From an uncultured Pelagibacteraceae bacterium (GTDB taxonomy: Bacteria > Pseudomonadota > Alphaproteobacteria > Pelagibacterales > Pelagibacteraceae), in assembly GCA_902591025.1 (NCBI GenBank), contig CACIZB010000001.1:149739-213738 (forward strand): 64,000 bases of DNA. Reading direction: 5' to 3'. Positions 46,702 to 55,278 of this stretch are shown here, one piece after another; positions within the stretch are counted from its first letter, which is position 1; each line of letters opens with the position of its first letter. The translations under genes were made by a program, and so were the position numbers. The notes under the pieces were generated by a model. It searched no databases. It was not told the origin of the DNA and saw nothing but the letters and a program-made list of their open reading frames with translations.

Positions 46702-47345
46702 TTGAAAAAATTAAACCATCGAGATCAGAAAAAATAATATTTTCCTTTGTGATTATTTTAGCAATATTTTCTTTTGGATCTTTTTTTTTAATAAAAAATA
46801 AATGTTTTTTTGTAAAAAATTATAATCCCCAAAAAATGATTTTTAATGATCCAAAAAATATTGCTATATTAAATATTACTTGTGGTAATGTTATAATTAA
46901 ACTTTATCCAGATATCTCACCTGAGTCTGTAAAGAGATTTAAAAAACTTGTTAGATCAAACGCATATGATGATATTGCTTTTCACAGAGTTATCAAAGGC
47001 ACACTTGTCCAAGCAGGTGATTTGGAGTTTGGTAAAAAAGGAAGTATCGACTACGGAAAGATTGGAACTGGAAAGTCTGGATTAGGAACTATTAATTCAG
47101 AAATTGATACTCCATTTAGTTTTGATAGAGGTAGTGTCGGTTTAGTAAGAGCACAAAATTACAATACTGAGGATAGCCAATTTTTTATATTATTGAGAGA
47201 TGAACCATTATATGAATCAGAGTACACTCCAATTGGAAAAGTAATTTATGGTTTAGAGGCTTTGGAGAAAATAAAATATTTAGACAAATCCCAGTATGTA
47301 TTAAGACCTGACTTTATTAATTCTTTAAGGATGTTAATTAATTAA
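46698..47345 (+). CDS. Membrane-anchored cyclophilin-type peptidyl-prolyl isomerase
   Basis: A 215-residue protein: one N-terminal helix (about 14-32) anchoring it to the inner membrane, then a cyclophilin domain at about 55-210. VKRFKKLVRSNAYDDIAFHRVIKGTLVQAGD contains the active-site FHRVI and the QAGD block, and SQFFILLRDEP matches the core. It speeds proline isomerisation in the periplasm. It is short at the end of the barrel. Its 3' end overlaps the convergent fadN-like gene by twelve bases. Confidence 0.85.
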   Translation: MIEKIKPSRSEKIIFSFVIILAIFSFGSFFLIKNKCFFVKNYNPQKMIFNDPKNIAILNITCGNVIIKLYPDISPESVKRFKKLVRSNAYDDIAFHRVIKGTLVQAGDLEFGKKGSIDYGKIGTGKSGLGTINSEIDTPFSFDRGSVGLVRAQNYNTEDSQFFILLRDEPLYESEYTPIGKVIYGLEALEKIKYLDKSQYVLRPDFINSLRMLIN

Positions 47346-49556
47346 CGGTTTACCTGTTGAGAGAGTGTGTTTAATTCTGTCTTGTGTTTTTTGAGTTTCA
47401 ATTAATCTCATAAAGGCATCAATTTCCAATTTAAATAAATCATCCTCGGATAAAGTTTTGTCAATCGTAGTTTCACCACCACTTAAGACATATGCCAATT
47501 CTTTTGCAACTTCAACTCCATGATCTAATATAATCTTATCATTATAAAGTTTTTCCAAAATTTTGTTCATTTCTTCTCTTACAGCTTTTCCAGGAAGATT
47601 AAATCTAGATTCCTCGGGTGCTTTAAAATTTTTATTTTCATTTATTATTTTTTTTGAAACTTCTAACAAGCTATTTCTATTCATTATTTTTTTATCGCTT
47701 GGTCTTAAATATTTCATTGGTTCTGCCTCGACAGGTGAGGTAGCTGTCTTCCCATATCCAATAATGTCAAAAACTTTTAGTGGAGCAAAGTTGGGATCTT
47801 TTTTTGCCTCTTCAGTATCAAGCCACCTAGCTAACATTTCTTTGCAACCTCCCCCAGCCGGAATTAAACCGACAATGGTTTCAACTAATCCAACTACAAT
47901 ATTTGTGTGTGAGGCAACAAAATTACTGTGAACCATTACTTCAAATCCACCTCCTAAAGTTAATCCTGAGGGTGCAGAAATTACAGGATATTTTGAATAT
48001 TTTAAGTGCTTACATGTATCTTGAAAATATTTGATAAACTTTTCAATTGATTGAAAATCTTTTTTATCTGCAAAATTCATAGTATATGTTAAGTTCACTC
48101 CTGCAGAAAATTGCATACTTTCATTTATAATAATCAGAGGTTTGTCAGTTGCTTTTTTCAAAGCATCCATAGAATTATAGTCTAGAGCATTAGCTTTAGT
48201 GGTAAACTCAACGATGTTATAATCGCTAAACCTATAAATTTTTGCTGACTCGTTTCCATCCAAGCTAGAGGCTGTTTTTTTAATTTTTCCTAAAGTTTCA
48301 ATATTTGTATATTTTTGTCTTTCACCATAGAAATCCTCATTTTTACTTTTATCTAAATTTTCTAAAAAAATATTCCCTTTAAAATTATCAACTTTATCAA
48401 AAAAATTTTTTACTCCTATTTCTTCAAGCATTTCAAAAGGACCTTTAGCCCAATTAAAACCAAGTCTCATTGCCTCATCGATATCATTAAATTCTTTTGT
48501 AATTCCAGGGACTAATGAGGAGGCATATTTAATTATTTTAGATATGACAGACCATGCATATTCACCGTATTTATCTTTTCTGTTTATTAAACCTTTTAAA
48601 TCAACTTTATCTGATTTTATGTCAATCTTTTTACTTACTGAGTATTCTCCACTTTCAAGATTAATTGCCTCCATTACTTTTATAGCTCCTGTTTTGTTTA
48701 TCCTATAGAAACCACCTTTACCTTTTCTTCCGGTGTAACCTGTATCAATTAATTTTTTTACCAGTGGAATTTCTTTTGCAACTTTATGAAATTCGTCGGA
48801 CTCAGGTAATTCCTTAATAAAACTTTTTAAAACATCAGCCATTAAATCAATTCCAATTAAATCATATAAACCAAATACACCTGTTTTAGGAATTCCCATG
48901 GGTCTACCAAAAATCGCATCTGCTTCCTCTACAGAAAGTTTCATCCTGAAAGCTTCAGTCATTGCTATTTGCATAGCATAAACTCCGACTCTATTTCCCA
49001 GAAATCCTGGAGTATCATTACAAACAATAGCTCCTTTACCTAATTCTATTTCACAAAATTCTTTTAATTGATTAATTTTTTTAAGGTCATTATTTTCATT
49101 TTTTACTATTTCAAGTAAACCCATATATCTAACAGGATTGAAAAAGTGTGTGATGCAAAAATCCTTTTTTTCCTCATCTGTCAAATGTTCTGATAAAACT
49201 TTAATAGGTATCGATGATGTGTTTGAAGAAACAATAGCTCCATCTTTCCTAGCTTTAAATATTTTTTCGTAAATTTGATGTTTAATGTCAATTCTTTCAA
49301 CAACGGCCTCGACCACCCAATCAGCATTTTTAACAACATCAAAATTATCATTTATGTTTCCAACTTTAATATTATTAATTTTTGACTTATCAATTAATAA
49401 GGGTGGTCTAGATTTATGAATTCTATCTCTAGCTTTCTCACTAATTTCTGTTTTTAAGTCTAATAAAGTAACTGGTATATTTGCATTACATAAATGAGCC
49501 GCTATTCCACTTCCCATAGTACCAGAACCAATAACTACAACGTTTTTAATCTTCAT
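47334..49556 (-). CDS. 3-hydroxyacyl-CoA dehydrogenase / enoyl-CoA hydratase fusion (FadN-like)
   Basis: A 740-residue bifunctional enzyme with dehydrogenase first and crotonase second: NAD site VIGSGTMGSGIAAHLC (10-25), HFFNPVRYMGLLEIV, then from about 430 a crotonase domain with NESMQFSAGVNL and SGLTLGGGFEVMVHSN and GLIPAGGGCKEML. This is the order of FadN, the reverse of FadB. It is the last gene of the ABC-transporter operon, 12 bases after the permease, so it may process a CoA derivative from the imported compound. Plain fatty-acid oxidation is the alternative. Confidence 0.87.
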   Translation of the reverse strand: MKIKNVVVIGSGTMGSGIAAHLCNANIPVTLLDLKTEISEKARDRIHKSRPPLLIDKSKINNIKVGNINDNFDVVKNADWVVEAVVERIDIKHQIYEKIFKARKDGAIVSSNTSSIPIKVLSEHLTDEEKKDFCITHFFNPVRYMGLLEIVKNENNDLKKINQLKEFCEIELGKGAIVCNDTPGFLGNRVGVYAMQIAMTEAFRMKLSVEEADAIFGRPMGIPKTGVFGLYDLIGIDLMADVLKSFIKELPESDEFHKVAKEIPLVKKLIDTGYTGRKGKGGFYRINKTGAIKVMEAINLESGEYSVSKKIDIKSDKVDLKGLINRKDKYGEYAWSVISKIIKYASSLVPGITKEFNDIDEAMRLGFNWAKGPFEMLEEIGVKNFFDKVDNFKGNIFLENLDKSKNEDFYGERQKYTNIETLGKIKKTASSLDGNESAKIYRFSDYNIVEFTTKANALDYNSMDALKKATDKPLIIINESMQFSAGVNLTYTMNFADKKDFQSIEKFIKYFQDTCKHLKYSKYPVISAPSGLTLGGGFEVMVHSNFVASHTNIVVGLVETIVGLIPAGGGCKEMLARWLDTEEAKKDPNFAPLKVFDIIGYGKTATSPVEAEPMKYLRPSDKKIMNRNSLLEVSKKIINENKNFKAPEESRFNLPGKAVREEMNKILEKLYNDKIILDHGVEVAKELAYVLSGGETTIDKTLSEDDLFKLEIDAFMRLIETQKTQDRIKHTLSTGKPLIN

Positions 49557-49568
49557 GGAGTAATCTTA

Positions 49569-50423
49569 TTATCGATTAATACCTCTGAGTCTCTCAGATC
49601 TTCTTCTTAAAAGTTCAGCAGTTACTAATATTAAAGTTGATAAAATGATCAAACATGTTGCAACAGCAAGAATAGTCGGGCTGAGCTGTTCTCGCAAACC
49701 TGTCCACATCTGGATGGGAATAGTTGTGTTATCTAAACCAGCTAAAAATAAAACTACAACTACTTCATCAAATGAGGTTACAAATGCAAATAATCCACCC
49801 GAAATTACTCCAGGAAGTATTAAAGGTAATGTGATTTTCATAAATGTATTTACAGGATCACTACCAAGGCTTGCTGCAGCTCTTGTTACACTATGATCAA
49901 AACCTGATAAAGTTGCAGTCACCGTAATCACAACAAAGGGGGTACCTAAAATTATATGTGCTAAAATTATTCCCAAATGTGTAGCAGCTAAGCCAGCTTT
50001 TGCCATAAAGAAAAATATCGCTACACCAGAAATAATTAACGGAACAATCATAGGTGAAATTAGCACAGCCATTATAAGTCCTTTAAAAGGCATGTGCCGA
50101 CTACTTAATCCAAGAGCAGCAACTGTACCAAGTATTACTGAACCAATTGTTGCAAAAAAAGCAATTATAAAACTATTTTTGGTCGCTAATCCCCAGGGAT
50201 TTTTGGTTCCGTATATCATGTCTTTATACCATCTTAATGAGAAAGCATCTGGATCAAGTCGCTTCATGCCGTCAGAAAAAACTAAAAATTCTTCAGCATT
50301 AAAAGACAATGGAAAAATTACGAATAAAGGAGCGATTAGAAAAAAGAATACTGCACTACAAATTGTTAGATAAATATAATGCCAAATTCTATAATGAGGT
50401 TCAGTATATTTTGGTAGAGCCAT
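49569..50423 (-). CDS. potC: PotC-type ABC transporter permease
   Basis: A 284-residue inner-membrane permease with six helices and the EAA loop (SHDHSVTRAAASLGSDPVNTFMKITLPLILPGV region, about 172-204). It belongs to the PotC/polyamine-opine-phosphonate group, judged by length and SFNAEEFLVFSDGMKRLDPDAFSLRWYKDMIYG. It pairs with the upstream PotB-type permease (gap five bases). The substrate cannot be read from permeases. Confidence 0.9.
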   Translation of the reverse strand: MALPKYTEPHYRIWHYIYLTICSAVFFFLIAPLFVIFPLSFNAEEFLVFSDGMKRLDPDAFSLRWYKDMIYGTKNPWGLATKNSFIIAFFATIGSVILGTVAALGLSSRHMPFKGLIMAVLISPMIVPLIISGVAIFFFMAKAGLAATHLGIILAHIILGTPFVVITVTATLSGFDHSVTRAAASLGSDPVNTFMKITLPLILPGVISGGLFAFVTSFDEVVVVLFLAGLDNTTIPIQMWTGLREQLSPTILAVATCLIILSTLILVTAELLRRRSERLRGINR

Positions 50424-50428
50424 AAAAT

Positions 50429-51682
50429 TTATCCTAATTTAATATTATCAATTCCAACAACCTTATTATAAAGCCAATATATTGCTAAAACACCTGTCAA
50501 CAGCATTAGACCCATTGCAGAAGCAAAGCTCCAATCAAGAGTACTTTTCATATGATATGCAATTTGATTACTTATAAGAGTTCCAGAAGCACCCCCTACC
50601 AGAGCAGGAGTGATGTAATAACCAACAGCTAATATAAATACTAATAAGCAACCAGCTCCGATACCCGGGATAGTTAGTGGAAAATAAACTTTCCAAAAAG
50701 CTATAAACGGTGTCCCTCCCAAAGATTTACCTGCTCTCATAAGACTAGGAGATATAGTTTTCATAACACTATAAAGAGGCAGAACCATGAAAGGTAGTAA
50801 TATTTGTGTCATTGCAACATATGATCCAGTTTTGTTATACATCATTTCTGGTCTTGCATTATCTGCCACAAGTCCTATCCAAACAAAAAAATCGTTCACA
50901 ACACCTTGTTGTTGTAATAAAATCATCCAACTCGCAGTTCTTACAAGAAGCGAGGTCCAAAATGGAAGAAGAACGCATATCATTAATAAATTACTATATT
51001 TCATTGGAAGTGTGGCTAGTAAGTGCGCAATAGGGTATGCCATTAAGAAACAAAATAAAGTAACAAAAAAAGCAATCTCTAAAGTTCTCAACCATAATAT
51101 TCTGTGTATTTGTCTATCTTCTGGAACATTAACTATTTTACCATCTTCATTTTCATACATATCAATACCTTTTAAATATTTCTGATAAGTGTATTCTGGA
51201 GCTCTTCTTTTTAAAGCTCTCCAATATTCAACATCGGCCCATCTTGGATGCACAGCCATTATTTGTTCTTTATAATTCCCTTCTTCAAATTTTTTCATTT
51301 TTCTCTGTAATTTTTTTAAAATACTTTTAAATCCATTTTTCTCAAAATTGAGTTGGGTAGCCAATTTTCCAAATGTTTTCTCTTCAACTAATTTTTTATA
51401 ATCAAAATAAAATCCCTCAAAAACGTCCTCTGGTGGTAATTCTTTACCATCCCAATTTTCCATAGCTTTATAGGTTTTGGGTAGCATCTGGGTTACCATT
51501 TTATCATCTATACTTCTTGTCAACATCTCACCGATTGGAAAAACATAGGTAATGATTAGAAAAAGTAAAAGTGGAGCAACTAATAAAAAAGCTTTGATTT
51601 TATTTTTTCTTTCTGCTTTTTTTAAACTTACCTCAAGGGGTATACCATCTGTAGTTAATATCTTTTTTGTTTCAGAGCTCAT
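50429..51682 (-). CDS. potB: PotB-type ABC transporter permease with long periplasmic loop
   Basis: A 417-residue permease, about 120 longer than usual PotB. The first helix is at about 31-50, then a charged, helical loop of about 140 residues (55-195) before the second helix at 200-222, followed by the normal permease core with the EAA loop AGKSLGGTPFIAFWKVYFPLTIPG. The loop faces the periplasm and may touch the binding protein. The ATG follows the U-run of a terminator-like hairpin with no ribosome site in between. Confidence 0.87.
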   Translation of the reverse strand: MSSETKKILTTDGIPLEVSLKKAERKNKIKAFLLVAPLLLFLIITYVFPIGEMLTRSIDDKMVTQMLPKTYKAMENWDGKELPPEDVFEGFYFDYKKLVEEKTFGKLATQLNFEKNGFKSILKKLQRKMKKFEEGNYKEQIMAVHPRWADVEYWRALKRRAPEYTYQKYLKGIDMYENEDGKIVNVPEDRQIHRILWLRTLEIAFFVTLFCFLMAYPIAHLLATLPMKYSNLLMICVLLPFWTSLLVRTASWMILLQQQGVVNDFFVWIGLVADNARPEMMYNKTGSYVAMTQILLPFMVLPLYSVMKTISPSLMRAGKSLGGTPFIAFWKVYFPLTIPGIGAGCLLVFILAVGYYITPALVGGASGTLISNQIAYHMKSTLDWSFASAMGLMLLTGVLAIYWLYNKVVGIDNIKLG

Positions 51683-51716
51683 AAATAAAAAAGGGCGGTT
51701 TAATCAAACCGCCCTT
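51683..51716 (-). terminator. Intrinsic terminator between binding protein and permease genes
   Basis: On the minus strand AAGGGCGGTTT (51716-51706) pairs perfectly with AAACCGCCCTT (51701-51691) around a four-base loop and is followed by TTTTATTT. The stem has six G-C pairs, strong for this genome. The U-run ends at the base before the permease ATG, so the permease genes need read-through, while the binding-protein message ends here. Confidence 0.88.
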
Positions 51717-51751
51717 AATATAATATATAATTTTAGTCTTTAAAACTTAAA

Positions 51752-52870
51752 TTATTTAAAAGTAGCTTTCATAGCTTCCCATTTTTCACCAAGCTCTGTT
51801 CCATTATCAGCCCAGTAAAGTGGGTCAACTAAGAAGTAATTTTTTGTGTTTGCTGGTGCAGTTGGCATATTAGGTACCATGTTTGTTTTACCATCTTTAT
51901 ACCACGGCTCTCCTGCTTCCATAATCTTGATAGAAGATTTTCTCCAAGGAGCATAAGCAATATATTTTGCACTTCCAGCTAAACCTTCAGTACTTGTCAT
52001 TTCAGCTAAAGCTTTCTTTGCCATTGCTTCGTTTGGTCCGCCTTTTACTAATACAAAGTATTCGTAATCAAGACCTTGACCATCCCAAACTTGGACGATT
52101 GGGGCACCTTCTCCAACAGTAGCGTTAAAGAATCTACCATTCCAACCTGTAGCCATAACAACTTCACCACTCATTAATAGTTCTGGCGGTTGAGCGCCTG
52201 CAGACCAAAATACACATCCTCCGTTAGGATCTGTGCAAAGTGCTTTAATCTTATCCATTGCTCTTTGAACACCTTTTTCAGTGTTTAAAGCTTTATAGAT
52301 TTTTGCTCCACCTTTTCCTGGTTTGATACCATCAGCAGCTAAAGCAATCTCTAAGTTTGTTAAAGCTCCTTTATAGATAGCTCTTTTTCCAGGGAATTTT
52401 TTAGTGTTAAAGAAATCTTTGATAGTCTTTGGAGTTCCTTTTACATTGTTTGAATTGTAAGCGTAGTTCCAAGAATATAAGATATTTCCTACAGCACATT
52501 TACTCGGCATTGAAGTAAAGAAATCTTTACTTGCTTTAGTTCCATCTGGAGCTGGCGGGAAGTCTTTGTCAAAATCAAATTCAACAAATAATCCTTCATC
52601 ACATCCAGTGATAGTATCCATGGCATATACGTCAATAATATCCCATGTAATCTTGCCAGCTTCTTTTTGTGCTTTAATTTCAGATAATCCACCTGAGTAG
52701 TCGACCCAATTGATCTTAATACCTAATTTTTTCTCAGTAGGATCACCATATCCAAGCTTTTGACTTTCAGTGTAAGCCCCACCCCATGACGCAACTGTTA
52801 CTGCGAACGCTGAAGTAGTTACAGAGATAGCAAAAGAAATGGCTAGTAATAATTTACTAATTGTCTTCAT
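51752..52870 (-). CDS. potD: PotD-like periplasmic substrate-binding protein
   Basis: I use the ATG at 52870 (372 residues): GGAGGAAA lies just before it and the protein then opens with a normal signal peptide (MKTISKLLLAISF, cleavage near AFA-V). The ATG at 52933 lies on the -35 box of the promoter below. The mature protein has the PotD/PotF-type two-lobe fold (VASWGGAYTESQ, TWDIIDVYAMDTITGC, WSAGAQPPELLMSGEVVMATGWNGR). The ligand is not predictable: polyamine, opine or ectoine-like are all open. Confidence 0.9.
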   Translation of the reverse strand: MKTISKLLLAISFAISVTTSAFAVTVASWGGAYTESQKLGYGDPTEKKLGIKINWVDYSGGLSEIKAQKEAGKITWDIIDVYAMDTITGCDEGLFVEFDFDKDFPPAPDGTKASKDFFTSMPSKCAVGNILYSWNYAYNSNNVKGTPKTIKDFFNTKKFPGKRAIYKGALTNLEIALAADGIKPGKGGAKIYKALNTEKGVQRAMDKIKALCTDPNGGCVFWSAGAQPPELLMSGEVVMATGWNGRFFNATVGEGAPIVQVWDGQGLDYEYFVLVKGGPNEAMAKKALAEMTSTEGLAGSAKYIAYAPWRKSSIKIMEAGEPWYKDGKTNMVPNMPTAPANTKNYFLVDPLYWADNGTELGEKWEAMKATFK

Positions 52871-52904
52871 TTTTCCTCCGTTTAAACGTTTTTTATAAAA
52901 ATCT

Positions 52905-52933
52905 ATTACAGCAAGATAGGTAAAGAGAGTCAA
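52905..52933 (-). promoter_or_regulatory. Sigma-70 promoter of the binding-protein gene
   Basis: On the minus strand TTGACT (52933-52928) and TGTAAT (52910-52905) are separated by exactly 17 bases. The expected start is about 30 bases before the ATG at 52870, leaving a short leader with GGAGGAAA. It lies between the ATPase gene and the binding-protein gene, so the latter can be transcribed apart from the operon head. Confidence 0.7.
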
Positions 52934-52969
52934 CAGCGATTTGTGCGTAATTTAAGATATTTATTTCGT

Positions 52970-54055
52970 TTATTTAGGGTCTAATGCTCTAGCATCATCA
53001 CTGTTCCATCCAATCTTAATTTCATTTCCTAATTTAATATCTAGATTAGATGAGCTGTTGGGCACTTTGAGAATGAATTCAGGATTTCCTAATAAATTTA
53101 TTCTAACTCTTGTATGATCACCGTGATAAATAACTTCTTCAATTTTACCTTTGTGAATATTATCCATTTTCTCACTAGGATTTATCAAAGCTCTTTCCGG
53201 TCTCAAAGATACAGTTGTTCTTTCACCCTTTTGCTTAATAGAGATAGGATTAGCAAGTATTTCAGCATTGGGAAGCTTTACTTTACACTTGCTACCTGAA
53301 ATATCTGAAACCTCACCTGCAAAAGTATTATTCTCACCAATAAATTCAGCCACAAATGAATTAACTGGCTTTTCATATAATTCATCAGGACTTGACAATT
53401 GTTGAACTTTACCATCATTGAAAACGGCAATACGATTGGACATTGTTAATGCTTCGCTTTGATCGTGAGTTACATATACCACAGTAACACCGATACTTTC
53501 ATGAATATGTTTAATCTCATATTGCATGCTCTCTCTTAAATTTTTATCTAAAGCGCCAAGTGGTTCGTCCATTAAAACTAATTGTGGATCAAATACCAAT
53601 GATCTTGCAACTGCAACTCTTTGTTGTTGTCCACCCGATAATTGGCCTGGCATTCTTTGAGCAAATCCTTGTAAAGATACCATTGATAATGCTTTATCTA
53701 TTTTTTTATCAGCTTCATCTTTTGGAATTTTTCTTACTCTCAATGGAAAAGCTAAGTTTTCGTAAACTGTCATGTGAGGAAATAATGCATAATTTTGAAA
53801 TACCATGCCAATGCCCCTTTTGTGTGGAGGTATGCTCGAAATAGCATTTCCATCTAAATATATTTCACCATTAGTAGGTGTTTCAAAACCTGCTAACATC
53901 ATCAAACATGTTGTTTTACCTGATCCAGATGGGCCTAACATTGTAATGAACTCGCCTTCTGCAATGTCTAACTGAAGATCTTTTACAACTAAAACTTTTC
54001 CATCGTAGCTTTTGTCTACTTTATCAAACTTAACAAATTCTTTATTTACCGTCAT
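52970..54055 (-). CDS. potA: PotA-type ABC transporter ATP-binding protein
   Basis: A 361-residue ATPase: Walker A GPSGSGKTT, signature LSGGQQQR, Walker B LVLMDEPLGALD, H-loop VTHDQSEAL and a C-terminal TOBE domain (about 285-350). It powers the PotBC permeases. It is located after the M24 hydrolase gene (51 bases) and before the binding-protein gene (99 bases). Confidence 0.93.
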   Translation of the reverse strand: MTVNKEFVKFDKVDKSYDGKVLVVKDLQLDIAEGEFITMLGPSGSGKTTCLMMLAGFETPTNGEIYLDGNAISSIPPHKRGIGMVFQNYALFPHMTVYENLAFPLRVRKIPKDEADKKIDKALSMVSLQGFAQRMPGQLSGGQQQRVAVARSLVFDPQLVLMDEPLGALDKNLRESMQYEIKHIHESIGVTVVYVTHDQSEALTMSNRIAVFNDGKVQQLSSPDELYEKPVNSFVAEFIGENNTFAGEVSDISGSKCKVKLPNAEILANPISIKQKGERTTVSLRPERALINPSEKMDNIHKGKIEEVIYHGDHTRVRINLLGNPEFILKVPNSSSNLDIKLGNEIKIGWNSDDARALDPK

Positions 54056-54106
54056 AAATTTAAATACTATAAAACATTAGTGTGAAAAAATATCAACCAT
54101 TAATAA

Positions 54107-55276
54107 TTAGCTTTTGACGTGAAGTTCTTTTGATAAATTACAAAATAATTCTGCTCCAGTGTTTGTTACTCTAATTGCTTCTGATGCCTCAACACCCCAA
54201 TCCCCAAATTGCATTACTGCAATCATATGGAAACAAATATTAGGTTCTAATTGTGTCATGTCTCCTTTGTAAATGTTCAGAGTATGCTCGCCCCAATCTG
54301 GTGGATAACCAATACCAATTGAATATCCAGTTCTAGATTTTTTTTCTATTCCATATTTATCTAATATTTTCCAAAATGCTTGGGCTACATCATTAACAGT
54401 ATTTCCTGGTCTTGTTGCATCTATACCTGCTTGGAGAGCTTCAATTGTTTTTTTCATTGTATCTATTTTTAATTGATCAGGTTTACCTAATAAGACTGTG
54501 CGAGCCATCGGTGCATGATACCTTTTATATACTCCTGATAACTCAATTATTGTTGCTTCACCTTCAATAAATTTATCCTGGGTAGCGGTCAAATGTGAAG
54601 CAGAGGTTCCCTTACCTGTAGGAAGTAATGTTGCAATGCTTGCGTATTCTCCTCCAAATTCTGGTGTACCATAAAATAGTGCTTTCTGAATTTCACCGAC
54701 AGCATCACATTGTCGAACACCAGGTCTAATAACATCAAAAGCAGTTTTCATTCCAATCTCTGAAATTTTCGCTGCTGATTTCATATAACTTATCTCGGTT
54801 TCAGATTTTATCAGCCTTGCCCAATTAACTAATCTGTCTGAGTCTTTGATCTTCGCGTTTGGTAATCCCTGCTTAATCTTTTCGTAACAAAAAGCTGTAA
54901 AATAGTGAGCATCCATCTCGAGTCCAATTGAAAGTTTATCCCATTTTTTATCTTTAATTATTTTTACTAAATAATCATAAGGATGTTTTGGCCAAGTATG
55001 AATATAACTTTCATCATAAACAATTATATTTTCTTTTTTCATGTAAGTTTTAAGAAAAGCACCTCCCGCATCCTGATCTCTTACAAAGCAAAGCGGTTCA
55101 TCAGCATTAACGTGAACTATTACGCATTGTGCATAATAGAAAGACCAAGCATCATATCCTGTCAAATAATTCATATTATTAGTATCATGCGATATTAATA
55201 ATTCGATGTTTTTTTCCTGCATCATTTTTTTTACTTTTGAAAGTCTTTGTTTGTATTCTTCCTTAGTAAAAAGCAT
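54107..55276 (-). CDS. Metal-less M24 family hydrolase, ectoine-hydrolase (DoeA/EutD)-like
   Basis: A 389-residue creatinase/prolidase-fold protein. The five metal ligands of M24 peptidases are not kept: the first Asp is Glu245, the second is replaced in YHAPMART (Pro256), the His is in GYSIGIG without histidine, and the Glu is His350. Known M24 members with such losses are creatinase and ectoine hydrolase, which need no metal. The KHPYDYL segment and the neighbouring EutA-like gene favour the DoeA/EutD group. The substrate is not proven. The gene starts three bases... two bases after the racemase-like stop. Confidence 0.75.
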   Translation of the reverse strand: MLFTKEEYKQRLSKVKKMMQEKNIELLISHDTNNMNYLTGYDAWSFYYAQCVIVHVNADEPLCFVRDQDAGGAFLKTYMKKENIIVYDESYIHTWPKHPYDYLVKIIKDKKWDKLSIGLEMDAHYFTAFCYEKIKQGLPNAKIKDSDRLVNWARLIKSETEISYMKSAAKISEIGMKTAFDVIRPGVRQCDAVGEIQKALFYGTPEFGGEYASIATLLPTGKGTSASHLTATQDKFIEGEATIIELSGVYKRYHAPMARTVLLGKPDQLKIDTMKKTIEALQAGIDATRPGNTVNDVAQAFWKILDKYGIEKKSRTGYSIGIGYPPDWGEHTLNIYKGDMTQLEPNICFHMIAVMQFGDWGVEASEAIRVTNTGAELFCNLSKELHVKS

Positions 55277-55278
55277 AA

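Noticed and set aside
52871..52933. Upstream start for the PotD-like protein
   Set aside because: It would place extra residues before a normal signal peptide and overlap the promoter; GGAGG supports 52870.
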